A stretch of DNA of 64,000 nt from NCBI GenBank assembly GCA_017311315.1, contig CM029617.1, positions 13,125,455-13,189,454 of the forward strand, written 5' to 3'. How positions within the stretch are numbered: the stretch's first letter is position 1; each line of letters starts with the position of its first letter. Under the pieces are notes generated by a model that searched no databases, was not told where the DNA came from, and saw only the letters and a list, made by a program, of their open reading frames with translations. Of the stretch, positions 21,238 to 33,019 are shown piece after piece. Position numbers and translations under genes: made by a program. This stretch comes from Dendrocalamus latiflorus (Eukaryota; Streptophyta; Magnoliopsida; Poales; Poaceae).

Positions 21238-23174
21238 AGACCTGTGAGGTGACCTTTGACAAGGCCAGTCCGGGGACTAGGCCCGATATCTCAGGTTCGT
21301 TAGAGCAGTCCGAGACCATCTTCGTGGATGACGAGGACGATGGAGACGACGGTTGTCTACCTGATCCTATCCCTCATCCACCCCTTGAGGTGCCTTCTTC
21401 CACCGCACCTCGAAGCGATCAGCCCTTGCCTTCTGCTTCCTCTGGAGCTAGTGGCTCTGTCCCTACCTCGTCAGATCATGAGGTAGAGGCCACTTCTTCA
21501 TCTCATCCTGGACCTCCTAGACATATCCAGAAAGCTCATCCTTCAGAGCAGATCATTGGAGACCTCTTCGAGCGTGTTACCCGCTCAAAATCTGGTTTGT
21601 CTCAATTCTGTCTCCATTCTGCTTTCATTGCCTCCTTTGAGCCCAAAGATGTTTCTCATGCTTTATCTGATGAGTCTTGGGTCATTGCCATGCATGAGGA
21701 GCTAGAAAATTTTGAGAGGAACAAGGTCTGGTCGCTTGTCGAGCCCCCGCGAGGTCACGATATTATTGGGACTAAGTGGGTGTTCAAGAACAAGCAGAGC
21801 AAGGATGGAGTGGTTATTCGGAACAAGGCTAGACTGGTAGCTCAAGGGTTCTCCCAGGTTGAGGGTCTAGATTTCGAGGAGACCTTTGCCCCTGTAGCTC
21901 GACTTGAGGCCATTAGAATCCTGCTTGCCTTTGTAGTTTCTAAGGGTTTCAAGCTTTACCAGATGGACGTCAAGAGTGCCTTCCTTAATGGAGTCATTGA
22001 GGAAGAAGTCTATGTCAGACAGCCTCCAGGTTTCGAAAACCCCAAATACCCAAACCATGTCTTCAAGCTTTCCAAAGCGTTGTATGGACTTAAGCAGGCC
22101 CCCAGGGCTTGGTATGAGAGGCTTAAGTCCTACTTGTTGAGTCATGGGTTTGAAATGGGTAAAGTAGATAAGACCTTGTTTATCCGTAGGCCTGGCAATG
22201 ACCTTCTGCTCGTCCAGATCTATGTCGATGACATTATCTTTGGCGGCTCCTCCCATGCTCTGGTTTCACAGTTCTCGGATGTCATGAGCACCGAGTTTGA
22301 GATGAGTATGATGGGGGAGTTGACCTTCTTCCTTGGCTTCCAAATCAAGCAGACTCGGGAGGGTACATTTCTTCATCAAGGAAAGTACACTCGTGACCTT
22401 CTGAGACGCTTCGACATGAGTGATGGTAAGCATGTGTCGACTCCCATGGCTTCTACAGCCTATCTTGACCCAGATGAGGATGGCGAGTCCGTTGATCAGA
22501 AGGAGTATCGCAGCATGATTGGTTCCCTCTTGTACCTCACTGCCTCGAGACCGGACATACACTTCTCCGTGTGTCTTTGTGCCCGGTTTCAGGCTTCTCC
22601 TCGCGTATCTCACCGCCAGGCGGTGAAGCGCATCCTTCGGTACCTTCGAGCTACCATTGACTATGGTATCGGGTACTCTTCCTCATCCTGTCTTTCCTTG
22701 AGAGCCTATTCGGACGCAGACTTTACTGGCTGTAGGATAGATAGGAAGAGCACTTCGGGCACCTGCCAGTTCATTGGCACTTCTCTCGTTTCCTGGTCTT
22801 CAAGGAAGCAGTCCGGTGTTGCACAGTCCACCGCAGAGGCCGAGTACGTTGCTGTAGCTAGTTGCTGTAGCCAAGTGCTTTGGATGGCCTCGACCCTGCG
22901 GGACTTTGGGTTAGCCATAGACAGTGTTCCACTCTTTTGTGATAACACTTCTGCGATTAACATCGCTAAGAACCCAGTGCAGCACTCTCGGACCAAGCAT
23001 ATCGATATCCGTTATCACTTCCTTAGAGACCATGTAGAGAAGGGTGACATCGTGCTCCATTTTGTGGAGAGTGACCACCAGTTGGCTGATATCTTCACCA
23101 AGCCTTTGGATAGTTCGAGGTTTTCAGCTCTGCGGGGAGAGCTTGGGGTGGTCTGTCCTTATGGACTGTTGTGA
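21231..23174 (+). CDS. pol: Pol, part 2: reverse transcriptase and RNase H
   Basis: 647 codons. A Ser/Pro-rich spacer (1-100), then the RT: KVWSLVEPPRGHDIIGTKWV, the KARLVAQGFSQ block, LYQMDVKSAFLNG with the first catalytic Asp, KALYGLKQAPRAWYERL, and YVDDIIFG with the catalytic Asp pair (about 22220-22245). RNase H: AYSDADFTG, STAEAEYVA, CDNTSAI and a C-terminal HIDIRYHFLRD, all four acidic residues present. It ends CPYGLL and TGA at 23174. Translation from its first Met is an artefact of the upstream one-base deletion; originally it was continuous with integrase. No inactivating change is visible inside this segment. Confidence 0.9.
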   Translation: MVETCEVTFDKASPGTRPDISGSLEQSETIFVDDEDDGDDGCLPDPIPHPPLEVPSSTAPRSDQPLPSASSGASGSVPTSSDHEVEATSSSHPGPPRHIQKAHPSEQIIGDLFERVTRSKSGLSQFCLHSAFIASFEPKDVSHALSDESWVIAMHEELENFERNKVWSLVEPPRGHDIIGTKWVFKNKQSKDGVVIRNKARLVAQGFSQVEGLDFEETFAPVARLEAIRILLAFVVSKGFKLYQMDVKSAFLNGVIEEEVYVRQPPGFENPKYPNHVFKLSKALYGLKQAPRAWYERLKSYLLSHGFEMGKVDKTLFIRRPGNDLLLVQIYVDDIIFGGSSHALVSQFSDVMSTEFEMSMMGELTFFLGFQIKQTREGTFLHQGKYTRDLLRRFDMSDGKHVSTPMASTAYLDPDEDGESVDQKEYRSMIGSLLYLTASRPDIHFSVCLCARFQASPRVSHRQAVKRILRYLRATIDYGIGYSSSSCLSLRAYSDADFTGCRIDRKSTSGTCQFIGTSLVSWSSRKQSGVAQSTAEAEYVAVASCCSQVLWMASTLRDFGLAIDSVPLFCDNTSAINIAKNPVQHSRTKHIDIRYHFLRDHVEKGDIVLHFVESDHQLADIFTKPLDSSRFSALRGELGVVCPYGLL

Positions 23175-24870
23175 GGGGGAGTTTGTACTTTACTACTTTA
23201 CTATTTTTATTATGCTCTAACTCCTTTTCTGATTGCATTGCATACGGGTGCATTGGGTTAGTCCTTCTAGCATAGGTTAGAGTGTTTCTCTAGTCTAGTT
23301 GCTTAGCTGTCTTCTTCTCATCTTGTGACCTAGGGTTCTGCCCTATTAGCCGCTTCTCTTCTCTTACTAGGTTGAGCCCACTCACTGCTTTCAGGTTCTA
23401 GCAAGGGTCGGGCCACCCTTGGGTAGACGGGGTACGTTTTTGCTCCCTAGTGAGGTAGATTACCGTCTAATAGTCCTAGTGTCATATGGGGTAGATGAGA
23501 GTCAGTCTGAGCCATAATATCCTCTATATCTTATCTATGCTTTAAGGACTGCCTGTTTGCTGTTTCCTTTCCCAGCTTCTCGATTTTATTGCTTTGGTTC
23601 AGGGGGAGTTCTTTTGGGAGCTTCTGGAGCTTAATATTGACTTAACTCAACTTGAACTAAAAGTTGCATCTAATGTTGAGGGGGAGCTGGACTTTCTTGC
23701 ATTTTCAGCATTCTAGCATTGTAATCAAGCTGCATTGAGCCTTGATTATTATCCTGTTATGACATGCTTCAATGCTTTACACCTTGCCATGACTTGTGCT
23801 TAGCTTGCTGATTTATCATGACCTCATATGTATAGACTAGCTCTTTGCCATGATAAGTTAATTAAAATTGCTCAACTTGAATTAAAACTTGTCATGCTAA
23901 CATTTGAGTCTAGTCTCTCTTGAGCTATCCCTTTATGATTCATGTCATGTCAAGTAGGCTAAGTTGAGCGTTGAATCTCTATTGAGCCATAGTTTGAGTT
24001 CTTTTAGTCTCTTGATGATACATGAGTTAGTACAAAATGTTAAAAAACAAAAAGATCTCTTTGTGCGAAAAAACTGATTTCACCAATTCTTTCCTATGAG
24101 ACGGCTTGCCATTGCACTTGGCACGAACTTAGGGGAAGTTTTGGATGACCTAGACTATCTTCTTAAGCTGCTTGCTTGGAGTAGTCGCATAAGGCTTGAG
24201 ATCTAGCACATGATAAAACAAAAATCTGGTTGGCAACAACCATGAATTTCAAAAGAAAATATGTCATTTGTGCTCCATTTGCTTAAGCTTCAAAAAGAAC
24301 CAAGTACTTTAACCGAAGTTTCAATCTTGAGCTTATAGCACTCTATTTGGACTCAATGTTAGCTTCCTTGTTCCGTTTAGCTTATTGACATGGCCTGCAT
24401 CATCCTTGGATATCTCTAGTTAGACTTTGCTCATTGATGACTTGACTTGCTCACTAAAATGCATTACATTTCAGATTGTCATCTATGTGCTCTAGCTGGC
24501 TTACATATATGTTGTCATGATCTAGATAGCGTTTTATTGAGTTATGGCTTGGTGTATTACATTATGGTCATTATGGATAATTCTCATGGCTCTAAATGCT
24601 TAAATAAACAAACTTCAGCCATATTCATCCATTATGTCATATTCTCTCTATTGCATCTTGATGTGTTTATTGCCAAAAGGGGGAGGATAGAGAAGAAAAA
24701 GTCTGTTGGGAACAGTTTAGAGCTTTGGAGATCAATTTGCTCTTTCTTGTTGCTCTAGTGTTCCTTCTGTCGACATGGTCATTAGCTTCATTCCCTTCTC
24801 TGGACCATGTTGGATTCTTCAAAATCAAACTCATCTTAATGCTTTTTCTGAGTTTGTCAATATACTCATC
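23175..24870 (+). other. 1.7-kb 3' non-coding region with repeated G5AG tracts
   Basis: No env-like frame is supportable; the longest open frame (24447-24758) has no recognisable domain. Besides the true polypurine tract (aagggggagat, 24871-24881), purine runs with G5AG occur at 23176-23182, 23602-23608, 23680-23686 and 24679-24685. The minus-strand relative shows the same set (between 59526 and 61160). In SIRE-type elements this region sometimes encodes an envelope-like frame; here it looks like its decayed relic. Confidence 0.65.
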
Positions 24871-24881
24871 AAGGGGGAGAT
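24871..24881 (+). other. Polypurine tract of the Copia element
   Basis: aagggggagat directly before the TG of the 3' LTR at 24882; primes plus-strand DNA synthesis. Confidence 0.9.
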
Positions 24882-26575
24882 TGAGAGACCATGTGGTCGT
24901 GACTCCATGTGAATGATGAGTAATTGACAAAGGTTTATGATAGTCGAGTTTGGATTGTGTGGTCGGACCATGTCGTTGCAGGGTGCAATGGGCTAGGTCG
25001 GACTTTGGTCAAACTTGGTCGTATGGGTTTAGGACGCCTATTCTTGGTTTCGACAGGTTTGGACTTCATCTGTGGTAAGTGTGATGGTATTTACGCTTTC
25101 ATGTATCGAGCGGTGCTATTTGACGTGTTTCTTGTCTGTGTGACTGCAGGACGTCGAGTTGGAGTCGTGGCGAGACACGGTGGACCGGACTAGGCGCAGG
25201 TGGCGCTGAGGTCAGAACAGTCGGGATGTGTCGAAGCGACGTGGACTCGAGGTGGTTGCGAGGCGTGCGAGGCAAGGAGCGCGGAAGCTTCCCGGAAGGT
25301 GCAGGAGGGGCGAAACAGGAATTTCGCAAGGCTGCACAAGCGGGAGCGGGCTCCGTTGGACGTAGCGGGCGTAACGGAGCGGAGACCCGTTAGCCAAGCG
25401 CTATAAAAGGAGAGGAGGGGCTGCATGCCCACTTGAGCACTTGAGGAGAATTAGGGTTTGCTAGAGTCAAAAGAGGCTTTGGGAGTTTGTTTTGGCTTTA
25501 GGCTTTAGTGGGTGAGAGTGGTTGGAGAGGCAGAGTGTGCTCCCTCTGTCCCCTTCGATGGGTTCTAGATAGAACAGAGTGTTCTTCTCCCTTCCTAAGC
25601 ATGTATGGGTTGTGTTCTTGAGGTCTAGGGAGAGGGAGAGGATGAGTTGAGGATCTTGTAATCATTCCTCTTGTATCAATCATGTATCTCCTTTCCTCTC
25701 TATCAATATGAGATGGTTTTGGCTGAATTTGATCAAGTCTCAGGCCCTCTGTGGTTTTTGCCCTTTGATGGTTTCTAGGCTTGATTTTTGACCTTTTTGA
25801 GGTTCTTGTTCTTTCTTGCTGGGAAGGCCCAAAATGGGTTGCTCTATGTTGGGATGATGCCTCAAGATCATTTGATCAAGTTTCCCAAGAGCAAACTTCA
25901 TTTTAATTTCATATTTCGTTTTTGAGCCTCCCCTGTTCATGTGTTGCCTTCCTAGGTTTTGGTGCTGTTCTTGATTCCCTTGTTGAGATGGCTTGAAATT
26001 TGGTATGAAGAGTCCAGAGGCTATTAATTAGCTACCCTCAAAATTTCATAGCCAAAAGATCAACAGTTGGGGAGTAATTTGGTTTTTGGCTCGGTTCTTG
26101 CAAGATTTCAGATTTTTACCCAAATCTGAAATTCTTGTTTCTTGGAGGGGTTTTCTTGAAATTGGCTCTTGGCTTAGTCTTCTGGGAGTGTTCCCTAGCT
26201 ATCCTCAAAGTTTCCCAAGCCAAGAATCCAAGAATCATTGCGAATCTCTCAGTTTTCAGAAAATCCCGTTTGCTGTTTTTCTCGAGAGGTACTACCGCTC
26301 CTGGAGATGTACTACCGCTCAAAGGTACTACCGCTCGGACCAGCGGTACTACCGCCCGTGTCAGCGGTACTACCGCTTGAGGCCAGAATTTTCCCGATTT
26401 GATTTTTCTCGCTTGCTGGTCTCTGTATTTGTGTTTTTCCTGCTGCTGGGGTGTCTTGTGAGCACTGGTCTTCTACCTTCATAGCTCCCATAGCTATTGG
26501 AGAAGAAGATACGTGTTGGCGGCGATTTTTAGAAAGCGACATTCACCCCCCCTCTGTCGCCATTTTGGTCCTACA
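24882..26575 (+). repeat. 3' LTR of the Copia element
   Basis: 1694 bp, same termini as the 5' LTR, about 28 substitutions and one C-run indel against it by eye. It is followed directly by the TSD and then CACTA sequence. Confidence 0.95.
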
Positions 26576-26698
26576 TAGCTATACCTACGTAATATATATA
26601 AATCGATGTTATGTGTAAGTACATATAGCTAGTCTAATTTGCTATATAGTAGCGCTAATAATCATTTTTGACACTCATTTGTTACATGTGTAGTGTAG

Positions 26699-28980
26699 AT
26701 GGACCGAAGCTGGATATACATTGAGAACCGTGTGAGTGAGGAGTATATTAATGGTGTGTCTACTTTTAGAAGAGCGGCCGAGCTGAATATGTTGAAGAAG
26801 GGGATGGAATATATGTACTGCCCATGCATTGATTGTGATAATCTAAAGATGTTTAGCAACTCGGCACAGATCGAAGGTCGTTTGATTCGAAGGGGTTTCA
26901 GAAAAGGGTACAAATGTTAGACCAACCACGGTGAAGAGAAGAGTGTACAAAAAGGTAGTTATGACATCGTCGTGGGAGACAACAATATGCCAGTTGTGGA
27001 CTGTGCTTTCGATCATGAGGATAGGTCGTAGGATGACAATCTGGATCAGATGCTACATGATGCAGAAGGGAACTATATTGAGAGAGAGTTTGGTAAATTC
27101 GAGGGCTTGATAGAGGACTCGAAGAAACCTTTGTTCCCGGGCATGCAGCCACAATACACAACGTTGTCATCAATTCTAGAACTGCTAAAATTGAAGGCAA
27201 GCAATAGTTGGTCCGACAAGAGTTTTACGGTATTGTTAGGTCTCCTAGCGGACATGCTTCCAAAGGAAAATGTGTTGCCGAGAACCGCCTTCCAAGCCAA
27301 AAAGATTATTTGCCCATTGGGAATGGAAGTAGAAAGAATACATGTATGTCCGAATGATTGTATCCTGTACCGTAAAGAGTATTCTAGCTTACATGTTTGT
27401 CCGGTGTGCAAAGCTTTCCGATACAAGCGTAAAAATGACTCCGATGATGGGAAGGGCATCAACATGAAGAAAGGACCTCCTGTTAAGGTGTTATGGTATC
27501 TTCCTGTAATTCCCTGTTTGAAATGTTTATTTGCAAACCGCAAGGATGCAAGATTGATGCGTGGCACTGGGATCAGCGTAAGAAAGATGGAATGATAAGA
27601 CACGTTGGTGATTCTGCCCAGTGGAGGAACATCGATAGGATGTTTGTAGAATTCGATGTGGAACCGAGGAATATTAGGTTTGGGTTGAGTACACATGGAA
27701 TGAATCTTTTTGGTAACATGAGCAGCCGACATAGCACTTGGCCCGTGACTCTATGCATGTACAACCTTCCTCCTTGGCTGTGTATGAAGCGGAAGTATAT
27801 TTTGATGTCACTACTTATTGAAGGGCCGAAGCAACCTAGGAACGATATTGATGTGTACCTAGCACCATTGGTGGAAGATCTTGCAATATTGTGGAACGAA
27901 GAGATACATGTATGGGATGCGGACAAACGAGAGAACTTCACTCTACGCGCCATGTTGTTCTACACCATTAATGATTTTCCTGCCCTTGGTAACCTGTCAG
28001 GGTTGAGTACAAAAGGAGCCAAAGCCTGTCCACTCTGCTTAGATTATACCGAGAGTGTGTGGTTGAACAACTCGCACAAAACTGTGTACATGCGTCACTG
28101 TAGGTTCCTTCATCACCCATACCGCAAGATGAAGAAACAATTTGACGGAAAAAAGAGGATGACTCAGTACCAAGGCCTTTTAGCGGGAAAGAGGTGTATG
28201 ATATGGTCAAGGATATCGACGTTGTGTTGGAAAGGGACGTAAATTGAGGACATGTTGAAGAAGAGGTCAATATTTTGAGACTTGCCTTATTGGGAGCACT
28301 TAGAAGTTCGTAATTACATCGATGTCATGCACGTAGAGAAGAATGCATGTGATAGTTTGATTGGTCTCGTACTGAACATTCCTGATAAAACAAAGGATGA
28401 TGTCAACGCAAGGTGTGACTTGGTCGCTATGAACATCAGAACCGAGTTAGCACCGATAGAGACTGATAAAGATCGGATATACCTTCCCCCAGCTTGCTAC
28501 ACTCTGTGAAAGTCCGAGAGAACTCAACTGTACCAGTCCTTACATGGTATGAAAGTTCCGTCCGGTCACTCCACCAGCATGAAGAAACTTATTTCCTTGG
28601 AACATTTGAAATTAATTGGCATGAAGCCTCATGACTGTCATGTGCTAATGACACAAATGCTACCTGTTGCAATTAGAAGTATTTTGCCGAACAAGGTTCG
28701 AGTGACAATCATAAGGCTATGTTATTTCTTTAACGCAATTGCTCAGAAGGTCATTGATCCCGATGGACTAGATGCTCTGCAGACCGAGGTGGTGATAACT
28801 CTATGTCATCTAGAGATGTATTTCCCTCCATCATTTTTTGATATCATGGTCTATCTCATTATCCACCTTGTATCTCTATCTTATCACGAAGGGAGGTTAG
28901 AGGGTATCGGGACTATCAGAAGAAAAGCAATAACTCTGGATCAAAATACATATGCTCAAGCCCATTTCACGATTTTATAA
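26699..28980 (+). pseudogene. tnp2-like: TNP2-type CACTA transposase (decayed)
   Basis: Would bind and cleave the CACTA ends. N-terminus MDRSWIYIENRVSEEYINGV with CPCIDCDN is the transposase-associated domain. The central part (27050-28240; LPKENVLPRTAFQAKKIICP, CPNDCILYRKEY, FGLSTHGMN, NLPPWLCMKRKY, YLAPLVEDLAILWNEE, FTINDFPALGNLSG-like) is the Transposase_21/TNP2 core. Then VRNYIDVMHVEKNACDSLIG and the DUF4218-like LIGMKPHDCHVLMTQMLPVA (28615-28680). Damage: stops at 26918, about 27028, 28240 and 28507, a frame change between 27490 and 27560, and loss of the usual DUF4218 C-terminus after about 28875. Intronless where visible. Direction agrees with the element's second gene. Confidence 0.9.
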
Positions 28981-29571
28981 CACAAGACTGAAGTAACCCC
29001 ATATATTGAAGAGCACAAGGACATGCTACGCCAAGAGAATGCAGGCTAGTCAAAAGTTTGGATCATAAGATAACACAACCGTTAGTTCAACGAATGGTTG
29101 AAGGTGCGATTGACTAGGAGGTCGTCAAGTGAAACACTACAATGGTTGGCAAAAGGGTCAAAATTTACAATTGTGACATGGCAAAGATACGACATTAATG
29201 GCTACACATTTTATACATGATCCAATACTAAAATTGAATATTCAAGCTTGAGCTCTAAATTTTTACTATTACTATCATTTGTCAATCTTGTGGTCTGTCT
29301 CAATAGTTGGCTAAATTGTTTTATGACCTTTAGAACTTCATGATATATGCTGCACTTGTTAGCTACAAGATCTATTTGGAATGATATGTTACTGTTCCAA
29401 AGGGACCTTGTAGTAATAATATATGCCACATAGACCTTCAAAGGGCATGAAGCAAGTGATACACTCCAGTGTATCAGGTTCAATAAACTTGATACACTGG
29501 TGTGTGTCACTTGCTTCATAGAACTTTGTTTAGGCCCATAGCTCACTGCAGTTAGTTTTTTTAGAAGAGAG
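28981..29571 (+). other. Spacer between the two CACTA genes with a 30-bp foldback
   Basis: Contains no supportable frame. An inverted repeat at 29447-29476 and 29490-29519 (28 of 30 positions pair, 13-nt loop) begins atgaagcaagtga and ends tcacttgcttcat, 52 nt before the ATG of the next gene. It could form a stem-loop in RNA or be a tiny MITE. Confidence 0.6.
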
Positions 29572-30936
29572 ATGGCGTCCACACAGTCGTCATCGTCGTC
29601 ATCTGGGTCTCATGCTCCCAAGATTGGGAAAACTAACCATGGCCGAGGAGTTTTGAAAAGGCCAGAGGGCTGAATGACCATCACAGTGGTCTCTCTGGAT
29701 GGGGTCCCTCTACAACCGAAGAAAGCAGCGGCATCATTTCGGACTACCTGCGGGATAATTGGAAGGCAACGAGTCCCCATCACCATAGCAAGCTGGAAAG
29801 ATTTGACAAAGGATCAGAAAGATCAGCTATGGGAGAAAATTACAAATTCATTTGATATCCTAGCATAAGTATAGGGACTCGTGCAACGGCAGGCACTCCT
29901 TGTAATGGGAAAAGCATGGAAGAATTTTAAGAGCATTCTTGTCATGCAGTACGTGGCCAAGGATCTCATGCCCTTTACGAGGTATCCTTTCATATCGCCG
30001 GAAACATGGGAGGCCTTTGTGCAGATGAAGACAACGGGCGAATTTGAATAACAAAGTGTGATGCACAAGGCTCTCCGGTCACAAAACACTCACCCTCATA
30101 GACTCGGCACCGCTGGGAGGATGCAGGATGAGGTCACAATCCGATCAGAGGCCTCTCCGTCATTTGCCGGGATTGCAAATTAGTGCGCTCGAACCTGGTT
30201 AAGAGCGAGGTCATCAACCATGTCTTCGGGTGTCTCTTTCAAAAACCCCATAGACGAGGAAGTGTCCCAACGCCTGGTATGATATGTTAAACTACATAGT
30301 TGTTAATACCTCTTGAACTTCGTGGGTTAAAAAATAACATGATTGTCTCTTGGAGCAATCATTGAGTATTGAATCTTCTCAAGGCTTCTTTCAAGAATAC
30401 AGGGAGAGAGATGTACTATCACAGGCCTTGGGAAACAAGGAGCACCCAGGTCGCATATGAGGATTGGGGGCTTACGTATCTTGGATGCACGGATTTCCAA
30501 ATGACTCCGAGACATATAGGAGTAGGAAGAGATCCAAGGCCTAGTGCAACGAACAAATAAAACAGGAGCTTCATTCTAAACTTGAGGAACAACTATCTAC
30601 CTCACTTTAAGAGCAGACTGCCTCACTTCGAGGAGAGATAGATTCATTGAGAGAAGAACTGAGACAAGTCCGTAACCAATCGCAACTCACCCCTGTTACT
30701 GCGGTACCCAATCCCCCTCAACATCGCAGTAGCTACGCGTCCACACCAATTACTGAACATAGCGACGTCCACTTACCTATCGACGACATCCAGGTAATGT
30801 ACCTCTTTAAAATGCTACATAGATCTCTCTGGTGGACACCTTAGCTCATCTTGTATCGTTATGTAGGAGCCCACGCCTTGCATCCTCAGAGTCAGGCTTG
30901 TTGGCTCTATTCCCGTTGATGCTGGGCGGGGGATGG
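29572..30936 (+). pseudogene. CACTA second gene, 5' part: PTTA/transposase_24-like
   Basis: The ATG at 29572 opens a Ser-rich start and HGRGVLKRPEG, then a TGA at 29671 in the same frame. The conserved part follows: VVSLDGVPLQPKKAAASFRT, GIIGRQRVPITIASWK, MGKAWKNFKSILVMQYV, PFTRYPFISPETWEAFVQMK, HPHRLGTAGRM (29674-30120). A glutamine/serine-rich portion (30560-30770) leads to PIDDIQ and EPTPC near 30870. This matches the plant PTTA/En-Spm accessory protein family. Stops at 29671, about 29866 and 30048. The coding region is interrupted by the solo LTR, which starts at 30937, and resumes at 33015 after the TSD. Introns are probable (for example around 30790-30865). Confidence 0.75.
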
Positions 30937-33019
30937 TGAGAGACCATGTGGATATGACCCCATGTTTGTGATGAGTAATTGACGCGTGTTCGGAAAAGTT
31001 TGAGTTTGTTTTTGAGTGGTTCGAGCCATGTCGTTGCGTGGTGCAGTCGGTTTCGGTCAGACCTTGTTGAACTAGGTCGAACATGCTTAAGTCATTTATT
31101 TTTTGTTTCGATCAGTTTAGGCTTCGAGTATTTCTTCTAATGCTAATGTATGGTTACAATATTTCGAGTGGTGTTATGTGATGTGTTTCTTGTCTGTGAT
31201 GGCTGCAGGACATCGAGGCGGAGTCGTGGTGACGCACGGGATGACTGAACTAGGCGCAGGTGGTGTGAGGTCGGAGCGGTCGGGATGTGCCGAAGACGGC
31301 GAGGACTCGAGGTGGTTGCGAGGCTTGGACGGCAAGAAATGTGGAAGCTTCCCGGAAGGTGCAGGAGGGGCGTTTTGGTAAATACGCAAGGCTGCACAAA
31401 AGGAAGTGGATGCGGTTCGGGTTAATGGTTAAAGCACAGAGTTGGTGGAGTTAGTGGGTAAAGTGCATATGTGAACCCGGTAGAGGAGGCTATAAATAGA
31501 GAGGGTGTTCTCTAGTAGCTTTCATGAAAAATGAGAGGGTGATTTAGAGAGATGGCTTGAGAGAGTTGATGTGAGGGTATTTTGTGTGTGTTCATCCTTG
31601 AGACAGTAGGCTTGAACTGGATGTATTCACTTGTTTTAATCATTCATCTCTCTGCCTTTCTTGAGAAACTTGTGTGAGATGTTTAAGTTTCTTGTTATGT
31701 CTTTGTTTTGCTTTAGTTGTCTGCAGTATTTCCTTTTAGGTATTTTTGGTTTTTTGTAGCTTCCATGCTTGACATCAATGGCTCTCTGTTTAGTGGTTCA
31801 TATCAGTTTTGAGGTTGTCTTGCTGTTCGGTTTTTTATCTACTCTTCAATCTCTAGTAGAGCATCTGCTTAGCTCCTTGGTTCAAAAGCTCAACCGTAGG
31901 CTTCTTCTTTTCTGCTGAGCAGCTATTTATCTCAGTGTCTTTGCTTCCTGAAAATGGCTTCCACCCGATCTTCATTTTATACTTTTGTCTGCTCGAGTAA
32001 CTCACTACCAGCCGAGAGTGAACTGAACTCCTGTCTCTTTCGATCAGAGTTGGACTGCTAGTATTTGGCTCTCTTTGTTTATCTAATCTCTCTCAGTTCA
32101 GCTCTTCTTTTGGATTTGTGTTTGATGCTCCCTGTTTTCGGCAGTAAGGGCTGCACTCGGCATGCAGTAAAACTGATTGGTTTTCTTTGTTTCCTTTATG
32201 TTCGGCTAGCAGTTGGTGTTGTCGGCAGCAAAGTGTTGTTCGGCAGTGCAGTATTCTGTCTTTTGGCAGCAAAGTACTTTTTCAGCAGTGTAGTAATTTG
32301 TCTTGGCAGCAAAAATAGCAGCTCACGGCCAACAGAAAATCTCAATTTTTGTCTCTCGGTTAAAGCTGCAGTGGTTGGTTTCATTTTGATCTATTTGTTT
32401 GCAGCTTTTGGCTTCTTAGTGCAGCAGCATTTTTGTTTGGTTTTCAGTCTTTTAGTGCTGCTGGTTTCTCTTAACCGAGTATTGTATTCCTCCATTTAGT
32501 CGGCTACTAGTCTGTTCTGCATTTAGTGTTCTTTCTGTTTTTCTTTTTGTCAATAGTAGGTACTGATTTTCAGCTTGAGATCAGGACCTGCAGTCTTTGA
32601 TTCTAGTGCTTTGTCTGTGTTTTTTGGTTGGCTATTTCTTACATATCCTTAGGCTGCCAGTTTGGTTCTTTTAGTTGATCTTTTCGGCAGCTAGCAGCCT
32701 TTCCTGTTTTCAGCAACCAGCAGCCCTTGCTTTCATTTGGGTTTGTTTCTTTTCTGGTTGAATCTCTGTGCCCCTTCAGTTCTCTGCTGTTCTAGTTGGT
32801 TTTGAAGTCCAAGACATGCTGTCTCATACCTATCTCGCCAAGCCTGTTTTTAGCTTTTTGTCGATCGAATTTTTGGCGCTCAATCGGCTTCTGTCCTCTT
32901 GCTTCATAGTTTTTATAGCTATCGGAGAAGAGATCAGTTGGAATACTTTGGGGGATTTTTTTTATTTTAAAAAAGGCACCATTCACCCCCTCTGTTGCCG
33001 TTTCCGATCCAACAGATGG
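30932..33019 (+). mobile_element. Solo Copia LTR with TSD gatgg
   Basis: LTR 30937-33014 (2078 bp) begins TGAGAGACCATGTGG and ends CCGATCCAACA. The 5-bp repeat gatgg is at 30932-30936 and 33015-33019. TATA box at 31491-31498. It has the same U3 framework as the Copia at 15289 (ttgagtaattgac, gactgcaggac-like, ggaagcttcccggaaggtgc) but a different interior: repeated ttcggcagc / ggcagcaaag words at 32195-32720 instead of GGTACTACC. No internal region remains, so it was left by LTR-LTR recombination. Confidence 0.93.

Larger units (their letters stand above)
15284..26580 (+). mobile_element. Full-length Copia (SIRE/Maximus-like) retrotransposon with TSD tagct
   Basis: Element 15289-26575, with the 5-bp duplication tagct at 15284-15288 and 26576-26580. 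LTRs: 15289-16983 and 24882-26575. PBS complementary to initiator tRNA-Met at 16986-16997. Order gag, protease, integrase, reverse transcriptase, RNase H is diagnostic of Copia. The long gag with two zinc knuckles, LTRs near 1.7 kb, an 11.3-kb total length and a 1.7-kb 3' region with repeated G5AG tracts point to the SIRE/Maximus lineage. It landed in the leader of the CACTA element. About 28 LTR-LTR substitutions by eye (about 1.7 %) would mean roughly 0.6 million years at the commonly used rice rate of 1.3e-8 per site per year (estimate). Confidence 0.95.

Noticed and set aside
24447..24758. 103-codon frame as a possible envelope protein
   Set aside because: No signal peptide, transmembrane pattern or start context that I can support; the relative on the minus strand does not keep the frame.
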